Of a DNA stretch of 60,723 nucleotides, positions 1 through 6,755 are shown piece after piece. Position 1 is the first letter of the stretch. Each line of letters opens with the position of its first letter. The notes beneath the pieces are model-generated. The model had not been told where the DNA came from and did not search any database. It saw nothing but the letters and a program-made list of their open reading frames with translations. The translations under genes and the position numbers were made by a program. The DNA comes from Tyzzerella sp. (GTDB lineage: Bacteria; Bacillota; Clostridia; Lachnospirales; Lachnospiraceae), in the NCBI GenBank assembly GCA_017465565.1, contig JAFTWA010000024.1, positions 1-60,723 of the forward strand. The letters run 5' to 3'.

Positions 1-299
1 ATTGGGAATTAATAGAAACATTGTGGAATGTAAAGAAAGGTAAGCCAACGGCTCAGACGATTGCGACAGAGGAATTAATAGAAACATTGTGGAATGTAAA
101 GAGTAATAAGACCCAAAACCTTCGTTGTCGTAATCTGAATTAATAGAAACATTGTGGAATGTAAAGCAAAAGTAGTTGCAAAGTCGTACGACTTGTGTTA
201 CACGAATTAATAGAAACATTGTGGAATGTAAAGCAAGTCCGTACTATAGGAGAAGCTGGTGGTGGCGCGGAATTAATAGAAACATTGTGGAATGTAAAG
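1..299 (+). CRISPR. CRISPR array, trailer-side part (5 repeats, 4 spacers)
   Basis: Five identical 30-bp repeats lie at 6-35, 72-101, 137-166, 204-233 and 270-299, beginning GAATTAATAG and ending TGTGGAATGTAAAG. Spacers are 36, 35, 37 and 36 bp; bases 1-5 are probably the end of another spacer, so the array continues off the left edge. The 3' end of the repeat resembles the Clostridioides difficile type I-B repeat (TGTGGTATGTAAAT). That suggests + strand transcription with an ATGTAAAG-like crRNA handle. Repeat decay at the right end (1476-1549) also fits a leader on the left. No cas gene is in the window, so the subtype is inference. Confidence 0.97.
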
Positions 300-1482
300 T
301 GAGATAACGCATGTACTCGAAGGCACGGAGCATTACCAGGAACTGCAGAACGCAATTTTCGAATATGCCAAAAGCAAGAATGATTACGAAGGGCGTCTTC
401 AGAAACTGACGGAGCTATACAAGGATATAGAAAATGCAAATGTAGAACAGGAGCTTACTGCAGACCTGATTGGTGATTATCTGTTCTCAGATGAAAAGTT
501 TGTGCAACAGTTGTCCTCGCAGAACCGAAATATCTTCCAGAAGATATATGACGAAATCAAGTATCTGGTTAAAACAGTAACTTCAGGAAGCAAGGAAGGG
601 AAGCAACTGGAGAAGGTTAAGAAACTGTTTGATGAGGTGTATAGGGAGACGGGCAAGACTGAAACAAAGGACTATGTTCAGTATTCTATCAATTATACGC
701 AGGATAATAGGGCAGTTGCAGTAATCGAAAACGACATATTTGACGGTAAATTTGCGCAACTTGACAAAAGTGAGAGAATAAAACTGGCAAAGAAAGAAAT
801 TAAGAAATTCAGACCGGGAGTTCCTGTTAGTGGAAGATTGGTGGGGGTTACAAAGAAAACTGCAGACCATTATACAAATTCGGATTATACGGACATTATC
901 AGGAAAAACCAGGAAGAAGTATATGAGGATAAATTGAATGCAGCGCAGAATCTGGATGATGTGATATATGCAAGCACAGATTATGTAAATGAGGAGTTAA
1001 ACCATACTAGAAAAGATGATATTACACAGTTTGCCAGAGGAAACGTTCTACTAGATATTGGCGGAAAGCAATACAATGCAAAAGTTATTGTTGGGTATAA
1101 AGAAAATGGAGAAATGGTTTTCTATGATTTACAAGATTTGGTTCAAGACTCTTTTGAATATAAAAAGAGATACAATCAAAACCAGTCGGTAAAAACCGAA
1201 CCTGGAAAGACGACTGCATCTCCTATTACTAGTATACCACAAAATCAGGAAAATGGAACACGAAACCAAGAAAAATATTCGATATCCGAAAAAAATGACG
1301 ATATCGCTCCAACTGGAAACTGGAATATCAGAGGAGAGGACATAGCCCTAGAAGCGATAGCACCAGTAAGAAAAGATATTGCGCCGGCGAAAGGGAGTGC
1401 TGCAGTTGGTGATATCGCTCCGTGGAATCCTGATGAACCAGAAGAAAACCTAGACATTGGACCATTCTCACAATCGAATTAA
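300..1482 (+). pseudogene. Internal fragment of mobile-element zincin/LPD polyvalent protein gene lying between two CRISPR repeats
   Basis: The frame is open from 301 to a TAA at 1480-1482 that is supplied by the next CRISPR repeat. It begins EITHVLEGTEHY; the T at 300 would complete a CAT His codon, so the break falls inside an HEITH zinc-protease motif. A helical region follows, then an LPD-type domain (about 1083-1180, ending in a GNVLLDIGG...VGYKENGEMVFYDL pattern) and a low-complexity tail with several DIAP repeats. Such architectures belong to very large phage or ICE polyvalent proteins. Both ends are missing. A GTG at 502 has no convincing ribosome binding site, so expression as protein is unlikely. 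The 1,176 bp between repeats (300-1475) occupy the place of a spacer. Confidence 0.85.
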
Positions 1483-1549
1483 TAGAAACATTGTGGAATA
1501 TAAAGGAAGGTCAGGTGTTTTTGTTATACAAAAAATTATGAATTAATAG
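1476..1549 (+). CRISPR. Terminal CRISPR repeat (1 mismatch), spacer and degenerate last repeat
   Basis: 1476-1505 is a full repeat with a single G to A change near its 3' end (AATATAAAG instead of AATGTAAAG). After 34 bp, the first 10 bases of the repeat recur at 1540-1549 and similarity then fades (a shifted TTGTG can still be aligned). Degenerate repeats at the distal end are usual for CRISPR trailers. The 34-bp interval 1506-1539 is the size of a normal spacer. Confidence 0.85.
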
Positions 1550-1734
1550 GTAGTCTTGTGCTAAAAAATGCATTGAAACCTGAAGAAAAAAATGGTTGTT
1601 ATCAAGTAAGAGCATACTGCGATATAAACAACATTCCGTCAAATATGCTTTGGATTAAAAATGGTTTTAAAATATCTCCTGTTAAAATGGAAAACGACAA
1701 TATTCCTGGGGCATATGTTACTTATAAATTATAA
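1504..1734 (+). pseudogene. Open-frame remnant, GNAT-like C-terminus
   Basis: A frame open from just after the repeat's in-frame TAA runs to a TAA at 1732-1734. The translation includes GSLVLKNALKPEEKNG and then NNIPSNMLWIKNGFK, which resembles the C-terminal part of a GNAT acetyltransferase (helix, G, then N-x-x-S-x-x-L-x-x-K-x-GF). There is no start codon with a ribosome binding site, and the frame overlaps the last spacer and degenerate repeat. It may be a gene truncated at the array's trailer end. The family call is tentative. Confidence 0.35.
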
Positions 1735-1862
1735 AATAATTGAAATTGATAATTTCCAATTTATAAGGAAGTAGGGTCAAATTTGGGTTAACTCCAATAA
1801 TAAGATATAACAACTTATAAAACTAGCCTAATAGCCCCTCATTCCTTTAGATAACTAAGAAT

Positions 1863-1892
1863 GAAAGTCGTAGAAATTCGGCTTTCTTTTTG
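1863..1892 (+). terminator. Intrinsic terminator
   Basis: GAAAGTCG and CGGCTTTC form an 8-bp stem (one G-U) around an 8-nt loop, followed by TTTTTG. It separates the array and remnant region from the genes to the right. Confidence 0.6.
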
Positions 1893-1931
1893 TATCAAGG
1901 AGCATAATCGAAAACCAACTCCACCTCATGA

Positions 1932-1960
1932 TTGAGCGAGAATTATATGAATGGTATAAT
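1932..1960 (+). promoter_or_regulatory. Sigma-A-type promoter
   Basis: TTGAGC and TATAAT are separated by 17 bp, about 55 bp upstream of the decayed HTH gene. Not otherwise supported. Confidence 0.5.
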
Positions 1961-2015
1961 GGTAACAATTAGATGATTTTAATAAAATATTAAAAAAGAA
2001 GAATGAAAGGAAAAT

Positions 2016-2268
2016 ATGACACAAAAAGACTATGTAATTAAAGCAATGGAGTAAAACGGTGGTTATGCCACATTTCAACTTTTACGAATTACAAGATTTT
2101 AGAGCAAAGTTTTATATTGTGGCAACTAAAGAGAGAAAGGAACAATTTAGTGACATCATTTCTGCATCTATTTATCGTCCGATAAAAGAATTAGTTGCCT
2201 TTGTGGATTATGATGCACTTATAAAACAATACGAAAAAGAAAGTCAAAATATTGAAAGGGTGATTTGA
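2016..2268 (+). pseudogene. Decayed HTH/restriction-endonuclease-like gene (nonsense plus internal deletion)
   Basis: ATG at 2016, after a GAAAGG ribosome binding site, starts MTQKDYVIKAME, then a TAA interrupts what reads on as NGGYATF. This is the N-terminal winged-helix signature of a family of HTH proteins with a PD-(D/E)XK-like C-terminal region. The reading frame then shifts, and FYELQDFRAKFYIVA to VDYDALIKQYEK (about 2080-2268) matches the expected C-terminus of the same family. The central few hundred residues are gone. The family identification rests on remembered motif similarity and is fairly but not fully secure. Confidence 0.6.
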
Positions 2269-2468
2269 TGCAAATATATAGAATTGCAATTGAAGAAACA
2301 GTAGTTGAAGAATTTGAAGTTATGGCGAATAATGTAAAAGAAGCATTAGAAATTGCAGAAGAAAAATATCAAGACAGTGAATTTGTTTTAACTCCAGGCG
2401 AGGTTCAGCATAAACAAATGTCTGTTATAAAACCAGTTGTGGAAGCTACAAATTGGATCGAGTTTTAA
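2268..2468 (+). CDS. DpnD/PcfM-like small protein
   Basis: A 66-aa protein whose pattern (MQIYRIAIEETVVEEFEV, then an alternating helix with EALEIAEEKY and a late beta strand) matches the DpnD/PcfM family. These small proteins are found beside DpnII-type restriction genes and on conjugative elements; their function is not established. The ATG overlaps the TGA of the upstream pseudogene (TGATG), which indicates translational coupling in the intact ancestor. The GAAAGGG upstream acts as ribosome binding site. It now sits behind a broken partner and may be an orphan. Confidence 0.6.
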   Translation: MQIYRIAIEETVVEEFEVMANNVKEALEIAEEKYQDSEFVLTPGEVQHKQMSVIKPVVEATNWIEF

Positions 2469-2504
2469 TATTGATATTTAAGGAAATAGAAAAGGATTAA
2501 AAAC

Positions 2505-2909
2505 ATGGAACTAAAAAAGAGTTATAAAGGATTTTTATTATGGATGCTAGTATTTGTAGTGACGATGTTAGGGGGTGCATTACTGCCAATTCAAAGTGGT
2601 GCGATTCTCACAAGAATCGTGATGAATGTTTGTGTACTCAATCTCGTATTGCTGGCATTCATTATATACAAAACGGAGTATGTATACTGGTACAACGGCA
2701 CAGAATATAACCAGGTGGTAGAAGCGGGTTCAGAACGCAGAAAGGAGTTTGCAAAGAAACACCTGAAGAGATTTGGGATATTCGCACTGCTTTATTTGGT
2801 GTACTCTGTTGTAGCACAATTGATTCGGATACCTTATGGAGTAGATATTGCAGTTGCTACCGTAGGGATGGTTATTACGGCAATTAGTACAATTAAATTT
2901 AAACTGTAA
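2505..2909 (+). CDS. Small integral membrane protein, unknown function
   Basis: A 134-aa hydrophobic protein with about four membrane segments: roughly residues 9-29, 34-57, 91-111 and 114-131. A charged stretch in the middle (GSERRKEFAKKHLKR) probably faces the cytoplasm. I do not recognise the family. The start follows AAGGAAATAG at modest spacing. It lies 36 bp after the DpnD-like gene and 42 bp before the flavin reductase gene, all on the same strand. Confidence 0.6.
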   Translation: MELKKSYKGFLLWMLVFVVTMLGGALLPIQSGAILTRIVMNVCVLNLVLLAFIIYKTEYVYWYNGTEYNQVVEAGSERRKEFAKKHLKRFGIFALLYLVYSVVAQLIRIPYGVDIAVATVGMVITAISTIKFKL

Positions 2910-2951
2910 AGGAAAAATATTAGAAAATATAAAGTTGACGGAGGAAATATC

Positions 2952-3512
2952 ATGAGAAAAAACTTAGGAGCAAAAGCAATTTTATACCCAATGCCGGTGC
3001 TTATCATCGGTTCGTATGATGAAGAAGGGATACCGAATGCAATGAATGCAGCATGGGGCGGTATCAGTGAAGAAACTGAGATTTCTATTTGCGTGAGTGA
3101 CGACCATAAAACAACTGCAAACATTTTAAATAGAGGAGCATTTACAGTTAGCATTGCCGACAAGGAAAATGTGGTAGCTGCTGACTATGTTGGGATTGTT
3201 TCTGGGGATAAAGTTCCAAATAAAATCGAAAAATGTGGATGGACAGCTGTTTCATCAGAGTTCGTGGATGCACCACTTTTTGAGGAACTACCGATGGCAC
3301 TTGAATGTAAGCTGATTAGTTATGACGAAGCAACTTGCCGTTTGGTTGGCGAAATCGTAAATGTATGTGCGGACGAACGTATTTTAGGCGAAGATGGCAA
3401 GGTATCTCTTGATAAATTTAGCCCAATTACATACGACCCAATTCATTATACTTATTGGACACTTGGAGAAGTAGTAGGAAAAGCATTTTCAGATGGAAAG
3501 AAGTTGAAATAA
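2952..3512 (+). CDS. Flavin reductase family (flavoredoxin-like) protein
   Basis: A 186-aa FMN-binding split-barrel protein. The N-terminal pattern YPMPVLIIGSYDEEGIPNAMNAAWGG followed by ISICVSDDHKTTANI is the typical flavin reductase-like domain in which the backbone and the Ser/Thr-rich loop hold FMN. The C-terminus ends in the usual YWTLGEVVGKAF helix. It probably moves electrons between flavin and an unknown partner in the cytosol. ATG follows GGAGGAAAT. Length is normal for the family. Confidence 0.85.
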   Translation: MRKNLGAKAILYPMPVLIIGSYDEEGIPNAMNAAWGGISEETEISICVSDDHKTTANILNRGAFTVSIADKENVVAADYVGIVSGDKVPNKIEKCGWTAVSSEFVDAPLFEELPMALECKLISYDEATCRLVGEIVNVCADERILGEDGKVSLDKFSPITYDPIHYTYWTLGEVVGKAFSDGKKLK

Positions 3513-3527
3513 AAAAGGAGACAGAGT

Positions 3528-3860
3528 ATGATTTTTATTAGTCTCAACGATTTTTTTGAAAAGATAAGTGACTGCAGAAAACTAAGCAGGCAGGAAGAAG
3601 TGGAATGCGCACGTCAAATGAAAAGCGGAGATGATTCTGCGCGAGAGCGTCTGATTGAAAGCTATCTGCCAATGGTTGCGGCGCATATAAAACGTATTCC
3701 GTCTCATCTGCAAAGTTTTGGTATGGTTATTTATTGTCAGCAGGCTCTTGAGAAGGCCGTTGATAGTTTTAATTTTGAGCAGAATGGCGAAACTTTTGCA
3801 CACCGCCTAGGTTGGTATCTGCGCCAGGCTACAACGCGGTATATTGCAGAGGTCAGATAG
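3528..3860 (+). CDS. Sigma-70 region 1.2/2-like small protein
   Basis: A 110-aa protein with LSRQEEVECARQMKSGDDSARERLIESYLPMVAAHIKR, which matches the region 1.2 to 2.1 helices of sigma-70 factors. The remaining part gives only a partial region 2 and there is no region 3 or 4. It could be a truncated sigma factor, an anti-sigma-like decoy or a domesticated core-binding module. It starts 15 bp after the flavin reductase stop behind AAAAAAGGAG, so the two are probably cotranscribed. It ends 38 bp before the TPR gene. Confidence 0.65.
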   Translation: MIFISLNDFFEKISDCRKLSRQEEVECARQMKSGDDSARERLIESYLPMVAAHIKRIPSHLQSFGMVIYCQQALEKAVDSFNFEQNGETFAHRLGWYLRQATTRYIAEVR

Positions 3861-3898
3861 TGAAAATACATATAAACAATGAAAAAAGGAGCACCCAA

Positions 3899-6229
3899 AT
3901 GGACATTCATTCAATCCTCACCACTTATGACACAATGTTTGGCAAATACCCACTGTCCGACATAGAAGCATATCTATATGAAAACATAGAACAAGCAAAA
4001 GAGCAGTCTGAAACAGGCATTTTATTTACACTTTTAAATGAAATGATTGGTTTCTGCAGAGATACCACGCAAAAAGACAAAGCGCTGAAATATTGCACGG
4101 AATTATTACAGTTGTTAGACGCGATGAAGCTTAATGGAAGCTTTGAATATGCGACTTCCCTCCTAAACATTGCGAACGCATATCGTGCATTTGGTCTGCT
4201 AGTAGAATCTTTGGAGCTGTTTGGGCGCGTCGAGCAGATTTATAAGCAGAAATTAGATGCGAAAGATTTTGGATATGCGAATCTTTATAACAACTGGGGA
4301 CTGGCGTATCAAGAAATCGAAGATTATGAAAAAGCGAAAGAGGTACTCTTAAGAGCATTGGCTGTTGTGGATTCTTATGAAGAAGCCGTGATTCCACAGG
4401 CGACAACACGAACCAATCTGGCTGCCACCTTATTGCAATTGGGTAAGGAAGAAGACTATAAGGAAGCGATTGTGTATTTGCAACATGCCCTACGCATACA
4501 TGAGGAAAATGGAGGACAAGATTTCCATTATGGTGCAACTTTAGTGGCAATGGGAGACGCGTACTGTTTTCAAAAGGATTTTTCTAAGGCAGCAAAAGCT
4601 TATGAAGCAGGATTACGGGAAATCGAAAAACACACCGGTAAGAATGATAATTATGCAAGAGTGATGGAAAAATATAATTATGCAAAGAGCCAGTGTTCTG
4701 GAGTTAATAAGTGGCGTTCGAATTTGGAACGCAGTAGAGAATTTTATGAAACCGTGGGAAAAGAAATGATTCATACACATTTTCCTGAATGGGAAAATCG
4801 AATCGCAGTTGGATTAGTTGGGGAAGGTTCAGACTGTTACGGATTTGATGACGAGATTTCCATGGACCATGATTATGCAGTGGGATTTTGTATGTGGCTT
4901 ACAGATGTAGATTATGAAAAAATTGGACCTGCATTGCAAGAAGAATATGAGAAACTCACGGAAAATGAGAATCGTTTAAAATATCGCCGCGGCGTATTTA
5001 GGATTAATGACTTTTATAATACACTTTTGGAAAGTTCTGAGGATTTTGAAAAAGAGATTTTGCTGGATTATCAAAAAGTAGAAGAATTCCAATTAGCGGC
5101 AGCTACCAATGGAAGCGTATTTCGAGATGATATGGGCATTTTTTCTGAGATTAGAAAGAAGCTGCTAGCCTATTATCCAGAAAGTGTTTGGAGAGGAAAA
5201 CTCGCACAAAGTATTCATGAATTTTCGCAGTATGCGCAGAGTAATTATGCAAGAATGATGGCAAGGGGAGATGAGCTTACTGCAAAAATCTGCGTGGGCA
5301 AGGCAATTGAAAGCACAATGGATTTGATTTATTTGCTGGGTAGAATCTATGCGCCTTACTATAAGTGGAAGAAGAAGGGATTGGAAGAATTTCCATTGTC
5401 AAAAAAGATTCTTCCATTATTAGAAAAGCTTGCCAATCTCCCGACTCAGAGCGATGCGTGGGAAAATGTAACTTATCGTGCTTCTTTCATTAATAAAGCT
5501 GATAAATGTGAGGAGTTATTTGAGCAAATTGCAAAGGAACTTTTGGAAGAATTAAAGCGGCAGGGATTAGTGTCGGGCGAGGATGTATTTTTGGAAAGCT
5601 ATATCAAACAGATTTTGGAAGGGAAAAATATGGACATCATTGAAAAAATCGTAGCATTAGAATGGAAACAATTTGACCGGGTGAAAAACGAAGGCGGCAG
5701 AGCAGATTGTCAGGATGATTTCCAGACATTTTCGATTATGAGAAAAAGCCAGTATCTTACATGGACAGAAGATTTGCTCCATAGCTTTTATCAGGATTTG
5801 GTCGATGCAGAACAAAAAGGCTGGAATCTGATTATGGAAAAATATGCGAGAATGATGAAGAGCACAAATCCAGAAAAATATTTGCTGCTTGAAAAGGATT
5901 TGCCTGTGATTTCAGAGGAGCGAAACGCAATTCAGGAAGAAATTATCAAGATTCAAGTAGCCTGGATGGAAGAATTTGCGGAAAAGTATCCGAAAATGGC
6001 GGGTAGTGCAAGAAGCATCAAGACAGTTACGGATACCGCATTTAACACTTCTTATGAAACCTATCTGAGAGGGGAAATGAGTACCTATTCAGAAAGCACG
6101 TTTATTTTGTACAGTGGATTTATCGTTTCGCTGTTAAAGCAAAATAGAAATTTGGCCATGGAAATCATGGAAAATACGGCAAAATTATACGGATATGATT
6201 CGTTGGAGAATGCCGAAAGGAGAATATAA
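3899..6229 (+). CDS. TPR - DUF4037 - DUF4125 multidomain protein
   Basis: The start ATG at 3899 follows AAAAAAGGAG; the open frame extends upstream to 3812, but that part overlaps the sigma-like gene. The 776-aa protein has about 250 residues of TPR-like helical repeats (patterns such as YANLYNNWGLAYQEIEDYEKAKEVLLRAL). A DUF4037 nucleotidyltransferase-like domain follows; GEGSDCYGFDDEISMDHDY supplies the GS and DxD-type residues expected of a pol-beta fold. A C-terminal DUF4125 domain contains NEGGRADCQDDFQTF and ends in MENTAKLYGY. The biochemical substrate is unknown. The MGMT-type gene starts on the very next base after the stop, so the two are co-translated. Confidence 0.85.
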   Translation: MDIHSILTTYDTMFGKYPLSDIEAYLYENIEQAKEQSETGILFTLLNEMIGFCRDTTQKDKALKYCTELLQLLDAMKLNGSFEYATSLLNIANAYRAFGLLVESLELFGRVEQIYKQKLDAKDFGYANLYNNWGLAYQEIEDYEKAKEVLLRALAVVDSYEEAVIPQATTRTNLAATLLQLGKEEDYKEAIVYLQHALRIHEENGGQDFHYGATLVAMGDAYCFQKDFSKAAKAYEAGLREIEKHTGKNDNYARVMEKYNYAKSQCSGVNKWRSNLERSREFYETVGKEMIHTHFPEWENRIAVGLVGEGSDCYGFDDEISMDHDYAVGFCMWLTDVDYEKIGPALQEEYEKLTENENRLKYRRGVFRINDFYNTLLESSEDFEKEILLDYQKVEEFQLAAATNGSVFRDDMGIFSEIRKKLLAYYPESVWRGKLAQSIHEFSQYAQSNYARMMARGDELTAKICVGKAIESTMDLIYLLGRIYAPYYKWKKKGLEEFPLSKKILPLLEKLANLPTQSDAWENVTYRASFINKADKCEELFEQIAKELLEELKRQGLVSGEDVFLESYIKQILEGKNMDIIEKIVALEWKQFDRVKNEGGRADCQDDFQTFSIMRKSQYLTWTEDLLHSFYQDLVDAEQKGWNLIMEKYARMMKSTNPEKYLLLEKDLPVISEERNAIQEEIIKIQVAWMEEFAEKYPKMAGSARSIKTVTDTAFNTSYETYLRGEMSTYSESTFILYSGFIVSLLKQNRNLAMEIMENTAKLYGYDSLENAERRI

Positions 6230-6565
6230 ATGGACAAATCTGTATTTGAATTAATCTATGATGTGGTAAAACAGATTCCGAAAGGCAAAGTCGCAACTTA
6301 TGGACAGGTGGCTGCCCTTGCGGGAAATCGAAGATGGTCACGAGTGGTGGGCTATGCACTTCATGTCAATCCAGACCCGGAGCACATCCCTTGCCATAGG
6401 GTGGTAAATCGCTTAGGAGAAGTGTCCAAAGCATTTGCTTTTGGTGGAGAAAACCGACAGATTATTCTTTTGGAAAATGAGGGTGTTAAAGTGGAAGGGA
6501 ATCGGGTGGATTTGGAGAAATACAGATGGAATCGAGTGACCATTGAAATGATGGAATATCTCTAA
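6230..6565 (+). CDS. MGMT-type DNA alkyltransferase-like protein
   Basis: A 111-aa protein equal to the C-terminal DNA-binding half of O6-methylguanine methyltransferases. It has the QIPKGKVATYGQVAALAG helix-turn-helix and the active-site motif IPCHRVV with Cys55. Because the cysteine is kept, it differs from alkyltransferase-like ATL proteins, where this position is Trp or Ala. It may still accept alkyl groups, although the N-terminal domain of full Ada/Ogt proteins is absent. The start is immediately after the previous stop (TAAATG). A terminator follows at 6593. Confidence 0.85.
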   Translation: MDKSVFELIYDVVKQIPKGKVATYGQVAALAGNRRWSRVVGYALHVNPDPEHIPCHRVVNRLGEVSKAFAFGGENRQIILLENEGVKVEGNRVDLEKYRWNRVTIEMMEYL

Positions 6566-6592
6566 CGCGATACCGAAAAAAATAATAAAAAA

Positions 6593-6636
6593 TGCCACAC
6601 TTTTGAATGAAAATTCATGAGTGTGGCAGTTTTTTT
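6593..6636 (+). terminator. Intrinsic terminator after MGMT-type gene
   Basis: TGCCACAC pairs with GTGTGGCA across a 20-nt loop that has its own ATGAA/TTCAT pairing, followed by GTTTTTTTG. Confidence 0.85.
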
Positions 6637-6755
6637 GTGCTTACTATACTTTTAAAGTTATAACAGTACATTTGAACTGATTATTTAAAGTGAAAGATAA
6701 ATGACGTAATATAAGAGTGAACAACCAGCAGATTAGAATTTTGGGGGAAATTGAA

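Noticed and set aside
140-439. Minus-strand open frame across the CRISPR repeats
   Set aside because: It is produced by the repeat units in antisense and has no ribosome binding site or recognisable protein pattern.
502-1482. GTG at 502 as the start of a real 326-aa gene
   Set aside because: Protein-like sequence continues upstream to 301, and there is no ribosome binding site at 502. The fragment is better read as truncated at both ends.
6230-6565. Alkyltransferase-like (ATL) protein without alkyl acceptor
   Set aside because: The PCHRV cysteine is present, so the ATL definition does not apply.
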